64,000 bases of DNA. Origin: an uncultured Clostridium sp. GTDB lineage: Bacteria; Bacillota; Clostridia; Lachnospirales; Lachnospiraceae. Position 1 is the first letter of the stretch. Each line of letters starts with the position of its first letter. The DNA lies in the NCBI GenBank assembly GCA_900547035.1, contig URFM01000007.1:30463-94462 (forward strand), in the 5' to 3' direction. The translations under genes and the position numbers were made by a program. A model generated the notes under the pieces. The model saw nothing but the letters and a program-made list of their open reading frames with translations, was not told the DNA's origin and did no database searches. Positions 15,409-24,301 of the stretch are shown in pieces.

Positions 15409-17880
15409 CTAAGGTTCTTTGTTAACAGTCGGCACATGCTCCACCGGGGACCAGTCGGTCACCAATTCGGGATAACGGAGGGTCAAGGTCTGAAGCCCTG
15501 TCAGGGAAGTCAGAGGAGACAAATCCGAGGCCCGCACCTGGAGGGTCAGGGTCTGAAGCTCTGTCAGATTTGCCAGAGGGGCCAGGCTGATCGGCGTGTT
15601 GATCTCCCCGGCGGAAATATTGATAGCCAGGTGGGTTAATTGGGTCAGTTCCCCAATGGGGGAAAGATCCGTCACCTCGTTCGCCCCCCAGGCCTCCAGC
15701 TGCTGCAGATTGGGAAGCCCGGAAAGCAAGCTCAGGGACTGAAAGTTCTCCTTTGTCAGACGGCTGCTGTAGCGGATGTTTAAGGTATGCAAATTGGTCA
15801 GGTTCCTTAAAGGCTCCAGGCTCTCGATATTTCCCGGCATATGCAATTCTGTCAAATTGGTGAAAGCCGCCAGGCTGTCCCCGTTATAGGTAATCCCCTC
15901 ATACCCTCCATTGTGTCCGGGCAGGACAAGGGTCTGGAGCTTTGTCGAGTTTTGCAAAGAGGACAAATCCCGGTAAGTGGACAATTCATCTCCGTAAAAT
16001 GAAAAATTTTCCAGTTCTGTCAGGTTTTCCGCCCCCTGAAAACTTCCCAGGCCTGCACCGTTGAGCCGCATGGTTTGAAGCTTCCCCATCTCGGCCGCAA
16101 AGATAAGGTCGTCGAAAAACAGCTGCTCCGATTCATCGGAAATCTGCAGATATTCCAGGTTTTGAAGCCCCTCAATCCCCTTCACGCTTCCCAGGCTTCC
16201 TGCCACAACCCGCAGTTCCTTTAAATTTGTAAGCCCCTTTGCAAAGGTTAAGTCCCCCGTCACCATGCTTCCCATAAGCCGCAGGGTTTCCAGCTCCTTC
16301 ATTCCCTCCAAAAAGGAAAAATCGCTTATATTTGTGATGGATAGCGACAGCTCCTTTAAGCCCGTCAGACCAGCCAGGGGGCTGTAATCCTGAATCTGAG
16401 AAACGGGCTGCTGGCTTCCAAAACTCTCCCCCACAGAAAGAGAGGTCAGGCCCCTCAGGCCGGATAAGGGCGATAAGTCGCTGATCTGAGAAGGGCTTGG
16501 CAGTTCCAGATGTTCTAAAGACGTCAATCCGGAAATGGGCGTCAGGTCGCGAATCTCCGGGTTTCCCTCCAGATTCAGGGTCTTTAAACCCGTCATCTGT
16601 TCCAGATTTGCCAGGTCGCTGTCAGTCAGGTTTTTCCCGGAGAGATCCAGTTCTTCCAGGTTTACCGGATACTCCTCCCCGGCAATCAATACGGTTGCTG
16701 CCGAAAACTCCTGGGCAGCATTTTCCTGAATGCTTCCTCCCTCCCCGCCTGACCCGGCAGACGGGTTCCGGCTGACGATCAGGGCAACAGCGGCAAATAC
16801 CACCGCAGCCCCTGCGGCCGCCCCGGCAAGCTTGGTCAAACGGGATTTTTTCGGCACAGCCTGGCTTTCCCGGCCGGGATCCATCCCATCTGCTTTCCTC
16901 TGCCCTCCCGGCAGTTCCACCACCCTCTGGCTCTCCAGGGCCTCCAAAAACTCCCCTGCCGTCTGGAACCGTTCTTCCGGCTGTACCGCAAGGCCCTTTA
17001 AGATGGCCCGCTCCAGGTACAGCGGAATTTCCATCCCCGCCTGGGAAGGGGGAACCAGAGTATCTTTGTCAAGCCGCTCCAGGGATTCCGGAGGAAGGTA
17101 GCCGGTGATAGCCGCGTACAGGCAGGCGGCGCAGGAGTACACGTCGGTGTAAGGGCCCTGCCGTCCTCTTCTGGTATACTGTTCCTTGGGGGCGTAACCT
17201 ACTTTTAAAATCACGTCCAGGCTTTTGGACTTATCTCCCAGGCTGTAGCGGGCGGAACCGAAGTCCAGAAGCTTTACGTTTCCATCCTTTGTGATGTAGA
17301 TGTTGTCCGGGGTCACGTCCCGGTGGATGAATCCCTCCGCGTGTACTGCCGTCAATGCCCGCAGCACCGGAATCATGACGTCCAGGGCTTCCTGTACGCT
17401 TACTTTTCCTCCCGCATTGGCTATGTAGGTCTTAAAGGAAATACCCTCGATGTAGTCCATGACGAAGTAGGAGGTATCGTTCTCGTCAAAGTAGTCCGTC
17501 ACTCCTGCGATGCCCGGCTGGCCCATGAATTTCGCCAAGGTCCGGGCTTCCTCCTGGAACCGTTCCAGGCCGTAGGCAAACTCCTCCGCCCGGCTTTTCA
17601 TGGCCACGGAAACGGTGGTTCCCACACGGGCGGCCATGTCGTTTGGCATATACTCCTTCACCGCTACTCGGGCCTTTAAGCTCTGGTCGTAAGCCAGGTA
17701 AGTGATGCCAAATCCTCCTTGTCCCAGAACCCGGCCAATGAGATAGCGGCCATTCAGGAGTGTTCCCGCCCTCAGGGCCACCGGATATTTTTTCACATTT
17801 TCCGACAGGTCAAAGCCGCAGTGGGGACAAGGTTCCTCTCCTTCCGTTTTTTCTTTAAAGCAGTTATAGCAAAGGGTCAT
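15409..17880 (-). CDS. LRR receptor Ser/Thr kinase K4 (close duplicate of K6)
   Basis: An 823-residue paralogue beginning MTLCYNCF with zinc ribbon C4-C7-C18-C21. The kinase core is complete. The activation-loop exit reads EQYTRRGRQ, with Thr where six copies have Ile; only K6 shares this. The linker (GGQRKADGMDPGRE) leads to a membrane helix near 353-373. The ectodomain starts VLIAGEEYPVN rather than VTIAGxxYST and holds about 18 LRR units, many nearly identical to K6 (QDYSPLAGLTGLKELSLS; IEGLQNLEYL), ending WSPVEHVPTV. It is the first kinase gene after the AAA ATPase gene, with GAAAGGAA before the ATG. Transcription may come from the main promoter, the ATPase promoter or both. Confidence 0.93.
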   Translation of the reverse strand: MTLCYNCFKEKTEGEEPCPHCGFDLSENVKKYPVALRAGTLLNGRYLIGRVLGQGGFGITYLAYDQSLKARVAVKEYMPNDMAARVGTTVSVAMKSRAEEFAYGLERFQEEARTLAKFMGQPGIAGVTDYFDENDTSYFVMDYIEGISFKTYIANAGGKVSVQEALDVMIPVLRALTAVHAEGFIHRDVTPDNIYITKDGNVKLLDFGSARYSLGDKSKSLDVILKVGYAPKEQYTRRGRQGPYTDVYSCAACLYAAITGYLPPESLERLDKDTLVPPSQAGMEIPLYLERAILKGLAVQPEERFQTAGEFLEALESQRVVELPGGQRKADGMDPGRESQAVPKKSRLTKLAGAAAGAAVVFAAVALIVSRNPSAGSGGEGGSIQENAAQEFSAATVLIAGEEYPVNLEELDLSGKNLTDSDLANLEQMTGLKTLNLEGNPEIRDLTPISGLTSLEHLELPSPSQISDLSPLSGLRGLTSLSVGESFGSQQPVSQIQDYSPLAGLTGLKELSLSITNISDFSFLEGMKELETLRLMGSMVTGDLTFAKGLTNLKELRVVAGSLGSVKGIEGLQNLEYLQISDESEQLFFDDLIFAAEMGKLQTMRLNGAGLGSFQGAENLTELENFSFYGDELSTYRDLSSLQNSTKLQTLVLPGHNGGYEGITYNGDSLAAFTNLTELHMPGNIESLEPLRNLTNLHTLNIRYSSRLTKENFQSLSLLSGLPNLQQLEAWGANEVTDLSPIGELTQLTHLAINISAGEINTPISLAPLANLTELQTLTLQVRASDLSPLTSLTGLQTLTLRYPELVTDWSPVEHVPTVNKEP

Positions 17881-17898
17881 CTAAAATTTCCTTTCTTG

Positions 17899-19359
17899 TT
17901 AAAGCTTTCCGCTGTGTCCCAGGGCTTCTGCCTTTCCAAGCATATAAAGAAAAGCAATGGCAGGAACTCGCAGAATCGGTATGGCTGTTTCATGCCGGGT
18001 GATACCAAAATCGTCCAGCCGTTTTGTAATTAAAAAGGCGTTTGTCACGTTTGTTGTTTGATCCTGGCATAATTCCACAATCGCATCTGTAGCAGGAATA
18101 TGGGAATTGTTTCGGTACTTCACTTCGCATAGGATCTTCTGGCGGGGAAGTTCTGCCACCACATCAACTTCCTTCTGATTATCCCTTGCCTTTCTGAAAT
18201 ATCCAAGCTGCGCAGGACTGCCCTGGTAGAAAGAAAGCATATGTTTATAGACCGTTGTCTCCACCATTGCCCCCAATTCACTTTCATCTGAAAGAACATC
18301 ATCAATCATCAGCACTGCATTGCAAATTGCCGCATCCGCAATGAAAATTTTGGGTTTTCCCTTCAGGGCTCCTTTGCTGCCTACGTCCATTGGTTTTGCC
18401 AAATAGATCAGATTGGACATTTCCAGCGCCTTAATATAGCTTTCAACTGTTGCCACCGAGGTATTTTCCAACTCTTTCGCTGCTGTAGTGGCATTAAAAA
18501 TCTCTGTTCCGTTCATGCACAGGTAGAGAAACAGCTTTTCCATCAGCAGCGGGCTTCGAATATTAAAGAGTGACAGCACATCCCGTTTAATCACTTTATC
18601 GACTACATCTTCTCTCAGCATCCTTTGTGCGTAGGCATCATCATCTGACAGCACAAGCTCCGGGAAACCGCCGATTGTCAGATACCGGTTAAAATGATTT
18701 TGCAGCGGGGCAAATTGATCCATCAAATCCCCCAAATATGCCAAACTCTTGTCCGCCAATTCGGACAAGCGAAGGTCATCCGGCAGAATAGGCACGTCAA
18801 GATTCAGCAGCCTGCAATATTCGTAAAAAGACATGGTCGGAATTTTGAGAACGCTCCACCGGCCTGTGCCGCTGTCTGCGGTTCCCTTTTCCAGAACAGG
18901 ACTGGCAGAGCCCGTAGCAATCAGACGAATATCTTTTCTGCTGTCATAAATCACTTTGATCCAAAGTTCCCAATTTTCTGTATACTGCACCTCATCAAAG
19001 AAAATGTATCTAATGCCTTCCAGCGGATACATTGCTTCATAAATAGCCAGGACGTGCTCTGCATGGATGAGCTTTAAAATCGGATTATCAAACGTAACAT
19101 ACAAGATATTTTTCGGGTTAACGCCCTCGTCAATCAGGTGTTCGATGATCTGATACAGAATGGTTGTTTTTCCGACACGCCTCATACCGGACAAAACGAC
19201 AAATCTTCGGATACTCTTATGCGTCAGCATTTTCAGCGCTTCATAGTACGCTACCCGCTTCTGTGGCTTGCTCTCTTCCCTAATGGCAGACGGAACCCGC
19301 CACCAAGGGTTGTACTGCCGCAATACTTTCATGACCTGCTCATCATTTACAATCGCCAT
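17899..19359 (-). CDS. AAA ATPase with DUF4143 domain, inserted in the kinase operon
   Basis: A 486-residue protein of the AAA_14/DUF4143 group. The Walker A motif is GMRRVGKTT (about 58-66) and Walker B is YIFFDEVQ, followed by a sensor-like IATGSAS. The C-terminal part carries a PD-(D/E)xK nuclease-like pattern: E...YKHML, KEVDVVAE, CEVKYRN. Such proteins are common, often strain-variable genes in gut bacteria and archaea, of largely unknown function. It shares nothing with the kinases, has lower GC and its own strong promoter. It sits between intact K5 and K4, which points to insertion into the operon. No transposase or target-site duplication is visible. An ATGGCGATTG start with GGAGG nearby supports the 5' end. 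Confidence 0.9.
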   Translation of the reverse strand: MAIVNDEQVMKVLRQYNPWWRVPSAIREESKPQKRVAYYEALKMLTHKSIRRFVVLSGMRRVGKTTILYQIIEHLIDEGVNPKNILYVTFDNPILKLIHAEHVLAIYEAMYPLEGIRYIFFDEVQYTENWELWIKVIYDSRKDIRLIATGSASPVLEKGTADSGTGRWSVLKIPTMSFYEYCRLLNLDVPILPDDLRLSELADKSLAYLGDLMDQFAPLQNHFNRYLTIGGFPELVLSDDDAYAQRMLREDVVDKVIKRDVLSLFNIRSPLLMEKLFLYLCMNGTEIFNATTAAKELENTSVATVESYIKALEMSNLIYLAKPMDVGSKGALKGKPKIFIADAAICNAVLMIDDVLSDESELGAMVETTVYKHMLSFYQGSPAQLGYFRKARDNQKEVDVVAELPRQKILCEVKYRNNSHIPATDAIVELCQDQTTNVTNAFLITKRLDDFGITRHETAIPILRVPAIAFLYMLGKAEALGHSGKL

Positions 19360-19434
19360 AGTATACCTCCATAATATGATAATTCTCTTGATTCTCGTCC
19401 ATTATACATGAAGCATTTGGACTATTTACAAAAT

Positions 19435-19516
19435 ATATTATAGAAATAGTCTTAACTATTTTCAAGTTATATTATAGAAATAGTCTTGACTATTTGAATG
19501 TTATATTATGGAAATA
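19435..19516. repeat. Tandem 34-bp repeats carrying 7-4-7 palindromes
   Basis: Units start at 19435, 19469 and 19503 (the third partial, 14 bp), each beginning ATATTAT(A/G)GAAATA. In the two complete units an AAATAGT...ACTATTT inverted repeat with a 4-bp centre (19444-19461 and 19478-19495) lies between a -10 and a -35 hexamer of a minus-strand promoter. A further half site, ACTATTT, is at 19421-19427. This is the arrangement of tandem repressor sites. Confidence 0.7.
19437..19465 (-). promoter_or_regulatory. Promoter of the AAA ATPase gene
   Basis: TTGAAA (19465-19460) and a perfect TATAAT (19442-19437) are 17 bp apart on the minus strand, 78 bp upstream of the ATPase ATG. The spacer is occupied by the palindrome AAATAGTTAAGACTATTT, so a bound dimer would block RNA polymerase. 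A weaker copy (ATTCAA / TATAAT) lies 34 bp upstream. Confidence 0.7.
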
Positions 19517-19572
19517 CACTTTACAAGTGTCTTTTACTCCTGAATTTCACTGGACGTCCCGCACCTTATCCA

Positions 19573-21810
19573 TCAGTTCCTTAGGAGCACTTCAGGCACA
19601 TGGGCCAAAGCAGAGGTATCCCCAATCCGGCTTGTGGGGCCGATTTCCACAATCCTCAGATTTTCCAGCCCTCCCAGAGCGTCCACATTGATAGCCGGAC
19701 CGCTGCCCGCATACAGGCGCAGCGTCACCAGATTTTCCATATTGGCCAATGGGGACAAATCCGCAATGGAACTGCTCCGGCAGTTAAGATCCATCTCCGT
19801 AAGCCCGGTCAGGTTTTCCAGGCCGTGAAGGCTGGAAAGCCCATCCAAGTCTATAACCAGTGTGTGCAGGCCCGTCAGGTTGGCAAAGTCCGACAGGTCG
19901 GCAGCCGAACAGATGGTTCCGCCCCTCAATGTCAGATCTTCCAGCTTTGTCAGGTTCCGGAAGATACTGGTATCCGGGGCGTGAAGCACCCCGTCTAAGG
20001 ATACGGAGCGCAGATTGGTCAGGCCCGCGAGAGCCGACAAGTCCCCCGCCACCACCACAATCCGAAGTTCTTCCAGCTGAGTCATATTCGCCAAAAAATC
20101 CAGGCTGGAAACGGAATTGGTTCCGCTGCTTTTGCTTCCCATCATCCGGAAAACTTTCAGATTGGTCAGTCCAGAGAGGCAGGAAAAATCCGTATAATTG
20201 GGCTGAGGAGGGATGGCAAGGCTCTCCAGGTTCACCAGCTCTGACAGCGGAGACAGGTCGGTAATGGCGCTGCTGGGCAAATCCCCGTTATCCAGCATCA
20301 AGATGCGCAGGTTGGTGAGATCCTTTAAGGGCGTTAAGTCGGAAATATCCGGGTTGGCGATTTTCAGCTTTTCCAGATTGGCGAGCCCTCTTAGGGGCGT
20401 CAAATCGGTTGCTCCTGTATTCATAATATCCAGGCTTTCCAGGCTGGTCAGTGAGGACAAGGGGGACAAATCCGTAATGTCATAATTTTCTTTCAGGATA
20501 AGCTCCTTTAAATTGGTCATCTGGGAAAGAGCGGCCAGATCTTCGTTGGAAATCCCCGCATCCGCCAAGTCCAGTTCCTCCAGATCGGAAGGATACACCT
20601 GATCCCCGATTCTCACATCCCTGGCCGGTTCCTTTGTCTCTGCTTCCGTTTCTATCTCATTTTCGGCTTTTCCGTCTGCCTCCGCCTGGACTGCCGCCGG
20701 TTCCTGGGGATTCGCTCCGCCTCCGGCCAGATACCCGGCCCCTATGGCTGCCAGCACCACAACCGCCGCCACGCCTCCGATCAGGGATGCCGGGACTTTC
20801 TTCTTCGGCCCTTCTTTCTCCTGCTTCTGCGGTTTGACCTCCACCACCTGTTGGTTCTCGATGGCATCCAGAAACTCCGCCGCTGTCTGGAACCGGTCCT
20901 CCGGCTGCACCGCCAGGCCCTTTAAGATGGCCCGCTCCAGGTACAAGGGAATTTCCACCCCTGCCTGGGATGGCGGCACTAAGGTGTCCTGATCCATCCG
21001 CTCCAGTGACTCCGGCGGCAGATACCCCGTAAGGGCCGCGTAGAAACAGGCGGCGCAGGAGTACACATCCGTGTAGGGGCCCTGACGGCTCCTTCGGATG
21101 TACTGCTCCTTGGGGGCGTATCCCACTTTTAAAATCACATCCAGGCTCTTGGACTTATCGCCGCTGCTGTACCGGGCGGAGCCAAAGTCCAGCAGCTTCA
21201 CATTCCCGTCCTTGGTGATATAAATATTGTCCGGGGTCACATCCCGATGGATGAAGCCCTCGGCGTGAACCGCCGTCAACGCCCTCAGCACGGGAATCAT
21301 CACATCCAGGGCTTCCTCCACGCTGACCTTCCCGCCCTGGTTGGCGATGTAGGTCTTAAAGGAAATGCCCTCCACATAGTCCATGACGAAATAGGAGGTA
21401 TCATTTTCATCAAAGTAGCTGGTTACAGCCGCGATGTTGGGGTTGCCGATAAACTTGGCCAGGGTCTTTGCTTCCTCCAAAAACCGCTCTGCCCCGTAGG
21501 TGAAATTGTCCTTCCGGTCATCCGACAGGACGGAAACGGAAGCCCCGTCTATCCGGCCTGCCAGCTCCCCGGGCATGTATTCCTTCACCGCCACCTTGGC
21601 CTCCAGCTGGGTATCCCAGGCCAGGTAGGTGATGCCGAAACCGCCCTGGCCCAGCACCCGGCCCACCATGTAGCGGCTATTCAGCATGGTTCCTGCTCTC
21701 AGGGCCACCGGATATTTCTTTACATTCTCCTCCAGGTCAAAGCCGCAGTGAGGGCAGGGGCCGTTCCCTTCCGGGATTTCTTTAAAGCAGTTGTAGCAGA
21801 AATTCATCAT
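19573..21810 (-). CDS. LRR receptor Ser/Thr kinase K5
   Basis: A 745-residue paralogue with zinc ribbon C5-C8-C19-C22 and an intact kinase core (GQGGFG, KVAVKEYMPGEL, HRDVTPDN, DFG). It shows more kinase-domain changes than its siblings: RRSRQ in place of RRGRQ, DYVEGISF, and ATLTGYLPPES-type changes (AALTGYL). The linker is Lys/Glu-rich; the membrane helix is near 350-372 (SLIGGVAAVVVLAAIGAGYL), followed by a Glu/Ala-rich spacer. The ectodomain (from VRIGDQVYPSDLEEL) has about 15 LRR units that do not follow the K2/K3/K4/K6 block order, and ends ALAHVPEVLLRN. It is followed by the AAA ATPase gene after 213 bp. The tandem ATGATG start follows AAAGGAACTG. Confidence 0.93.
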   Translation of the reverse strand: MMNFCYNCFKEIPEGNGPCPHCGFDLEENVKKYPVALRAGTMLNSRYMVGRVLGQGGFGITYLAWDTQLEAKVAVKEYMPGELAGRIDGASVSVLSDDRKDNFTYGAERFLEEAKTLAKFIGNPNIAAVTSYFDENDTSYFVMDYVEGISFKTYIANQGGKVSVEEALDVMIPVLRALTAVHAEGFIHRDVTPDNIYITKDGNVKLLDFGSARYSSGDKSKSLDVILKVGYAPKEQYIRRSRQGPYTDVYSCAACFYAALTGYLPPESLERMDQDTLVPPSQAGVEIPLYLERAILKGLAVQPEDRFQTAAEFLDAIENQQVVEVKPQKQEKEGPKKKVPASLIGGVAAVVVLAAIGAGYLAGGGANPQEPAAVQAEADGKAENEIETEAETKEPARDVRIGDQVYPSDLEELDLADAGISNEDLAALSQMTNLKELILKENYDITDLSPLSSLTSLESLDIMNTGATDLTPLRGLANLEKLKIANPDISDLTPLKDLTNLRILMLDNGDLPSSAITDLSPLSELVNLESLAIPPQPNYTDFSCLSGLTNLKVFRMMGSKSSGTNSVSSLDFLANMTQLEELRIVVVAGDLSALAGLTNLRSVSLDGVLHAPDTSIFRNLTKLEDLTLRGGTICSAADLSDFANLTGLHTLVIDLDGLSSLHGLENLTGLTEMDLNCRSSSIADLSPLANMENLVTLRLYAGSGPAINVDALGGLENLRIVEIGPTSRIGDTSALAHVPEVLLRN

Positions 21811-21835
21811 CAGTTCCTTTCTTCGAGCAAGTTTC

Positions 21836-24274
21836 CTATGACGGCGGCCAGTCGGCCATCACTTCCCCGTTTACCGACAGGTTGACCAGGCTGGGAAGGC
21901 CCGCCAGGGGAGACAAATCCACGGAGCGGCTGTCGTCCACATATAAATTCAGGCTGGTCAAATGAGTCAGGCTTGCAACAGGCGTCAAATCTACCGCTCC
22001 CGGATATTTGGTATAAAGTTCCAGGGTAGTCAAGTTTTCCAGGCCGGAAAGCTGGGGAAGGGATTCTATGGTTTTTCTGGCGCGGTCGCCGCTTCCGCCC
22101 CGGAGAGTCAAGATCTGCAAATTCGTCATATTTTTCAAAGGTTCCAGGCTCTCGACCACGCAGGGGAGCCTCAGCTCCGACAGGTTGGTCAACCCTGCCA
22201 GACTGTCCACATGGTAGATCACCTCCGTGTCGTCCGTGGGAATGGGGAGGATTAAAACCTGCAGGTTCGTCAGGTTTTGCAGGGGCGACAAATCGGTGTA
22301 AGTGGAAGCCCTGGGCCATGAAAATTGGAGCGTTTCCAACTGGGTCAGCCCTTCCAGCCCGTGAAGGCTTCCCACTCCGTAAATATCCAGTTTTAGATAC
22401 TGTAATCCCTTCATATTCTCCAAAAAGGTCAAATCCTCTAAAAACAACTGCTCTGTCACTTCGCTAATCCGCAGGTATTCCAGATTTTGAAGTCCTTCAA
22501 TCCCCTTCACGGTTTTTAGGTTGGCGGGATAAATCCTCAGTTCTTTTAAATTGGTAAATTTCCCAAAATAAGTCAAGTCCTCCGTCACCACGCTCCCCAC
22601 AAGGCGCAGGGTTTCCAACCCTTTCATCCCATCCAGGAACGAAAAATCGCTTAAATTTGTAACGGACAAGGACAGTTCCTTTAAATTTGTCAGGCCCGCT
22701 AAGGGACTGTAATCCTGAATCAGGGAAAGGGGCTGCTGGCTCTTACCCCAGCTCTCCACCATGGAAAGGGAGGTCAGACCTGTCAGGCCGGATAAGGGCG
22801 ACAAGTCGCTGATCTGGGAGGGGCTTGGCAATTCCAGCTCCTCCAGGGTAATCAATCCGGACAAAACTGTCAGGTTGGAAATATCTGGGTTTCCTTCCAG
22901 GTTCAGGATCTTTAATTCCGTCATCTGCCCTAGGTTTGTCAGGTCGCTGTCCGCCAGGCCCTTTCCTGATAAATCCAGCTCTTCCAGGTTCACCGGGTAC
23001 TCCTCCCCGGCAATCGCCACCGTGGGAACCGGGGCTTCCGGCTGGTCGTCTCTCTGAGCAGCCACATTCTGGCCGTTTCCTCCCTGGCTTCCCGCTCCGC
23101 TTCCGCTCATCCCGTCTGTCCCAGCCGACGGGTTCCGGCTCAGCACCAGGGCCAGGACAGCAAAAGCCATCGCCGCCACCGCAACAGCAGCCGCAATCTT
23201 GGTCAGAGGGGACTTTTTCGGCTGGGCCAGGATTCCCCTGGCCTGCTGGCCTTGGGAGTCGGTGCCTGCCTCCTGTCCTTTTCCCGGCGGCAGCTCCACC
23301 ACTTCCTGGCTCTCCAACGCTTCCAGAAATTCCCCCGCCGTCTGGAACCGGTCTTCCGGCTGCACCGCCAATCCCTTTAAGATGGCCCGCTCCAGGTACA
23401 AGGGAATTTCCACCCCTGCCTGGGAAGGCGGCACCAGAGTATCTTTGTCAAGCCGCTCCAGGGATTCCGGAGGAAGGTAGCCGGTAATGGCCGCATACAG
23501 ACAGGCTGTGCAGGAATACACATCGGTGTAAGGACCCTGCCGCCCCCGCCGGGTGTACTGCTCCTTAGGGGCGTAGCCTACCTTCAAAATTACGTCCAGG
23601 CTCTTGGACTTATCCCCCAGGCTGTAGCGGGCGGAGCCGAAATCCAGAAGCTTTACATTCCCGTCTTTCGTGATGTAGATATTGTCCGGGGTCACGTCCC
23701 GGTGGATGAACCCCTCTGCGTGAACCGCCGTCAATGCCCGCAGCACCGGAATCATCACATCCAGCGCTTCCTCCACGCTTACCTTCCCGCCTTGGTTGGC
23801 GATATAGGTTTTAAAGGAAATGCCCTCGATGTAGTCCATGACAAAGTAGGAAGTACCATTTTCGTCAAAGTAGTCCGTTACCCCGGCGATATTTGGCTGA
23901 CCCATGAACTTAGCCAAGGTCCGGCCCTCTTCATTAAACCGTTCCAGGCCGTAGGTAAAATCCTCCGCCCGGCTTTTCATGGCCACGGAGACGGTGGTTC
24001 CCACACGAGCGGCCATGTCGTTTGGCATGTACTCCTTCACCGCCACACGAGCTTTTAAGCTCTGGTCGTAAGCCAGGTAGGTGATGCCAAATCCCCCTTG
24101 GCCCAGCACCCGCCCCACTATGTAGCGGCCATTTAACACAGTTCCCGCTCTCAAGGCCACCGGGTATTTTTTCACATTTTCCGAAAGGTCAAAGCCACAG
24201 TGGGGGCAGGGGCCGTTCCCTTCCGGGATTTCTTTAAAGCAGTTGTAGCAGAGATATGTTTCCTTTGGTTTCAT
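21836..24274 (-). CDS. LRR receptor Ser/Thr kinase K6 (duplicate of K4, shortened C-terminus)
   Basis: An 812-residue paralogue when started at the ATG at 24274, which has CAGGAG about ten bases upstream; the frame is open to 24298. Zinc ribbon C9-C12-C23-C26; complete kinase core with the EQYTRRGRQ variant shared only with K4. The linker is rich in Gln/Gly; the membrane helix (TKIAAAVAVAAMAFAVLALV) is near 355-376. The ectodomain has about 17 LRR units matching K4 block for block. It stops at VMADWPPS, about ten residues short of the terminal 'WSP...HVPxV' cap found in K3, K4 and K8. A point deletion or internal stop could explain this. The gap to K5 is 25 bp. Confidence 0.92.
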   Translation of the reverse strand: MKPKETYLCYNCFKEIPEGNGPCPHCGFDLSENVKKYPVALRAGTVLNGRYIVGRVLGQGGFGITYLAYDQSLKARVAVKEYMPNDMAARVGTTVSVAMKSRAEDFTYGLERFNEEGRTLAKFMGQPNIAGVTDYFDENGTSYFVMDYIEGISFKTYIANQGGKVSVEEALDVMIPVLRALTAVHAEGFIHRDVTPDNIYITKDGNVKLLDFGSARYSLGDKSKSLDVILKVGYAPKEQYTRRGRQGPYTDVYSCTACLYAAITGYLPPESLERLDKDTLVPPSQAGVEIPLYLERAILKGLAVQPEDRFQTAGEFLEALESQEVVELPPGKGQEAGTDSQGQQARGILAQPKKSPLTKIAAAVAVAAMAFAVLALVLSRNPSAGTDGMSGSGAGSQGGNGQNVAAQRDDQPEAPVPTVAIAGEEYPVNLEELDLSGKGLADSDLTNLGQMTELKILNLEGNPDISNLTVLSGLITLEELELPSPSQISDLSPLSGLTGLTSLSMVESWGKSQQPLSLIQDYSPLAGLTNLKELSLSVTNLSDFSFLDGMKGLETLRLVGSVVTEDLTYFGKFTNLKELRIYPANLKTVKGIEGLQNLEYLRISEVTEQLFLEDLTFLENMKGLQYLKLDIYGVGSLHGLEGLTQLETLQFSWPRASTYTDLSPLQNLTNLQVLILPIPTDDTEVIYHVDSLAGLTNLSELRLPCVVESLEPLKNMTNLQILTLRGGSGDRARKTIESLPQLSGLENLTTLELYTKYPGAVDLTPVASLTHLTSLNLYVDDSRSVDLSPLAGLPSLVNLSVNGEVMADWPPS

Positions 24275-24301
24275 TCTCCCTTTATCTCCTGTTTTCATCT
24301 C

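Noticed and set aside
19435..19516. Regularly spaced 34-bp repeats considered as a CRISPR array
   Set aside because: The repeats are contiguous with no spacers, number only two and a half, overlap promoter hexamers and have no cas genes nearby.
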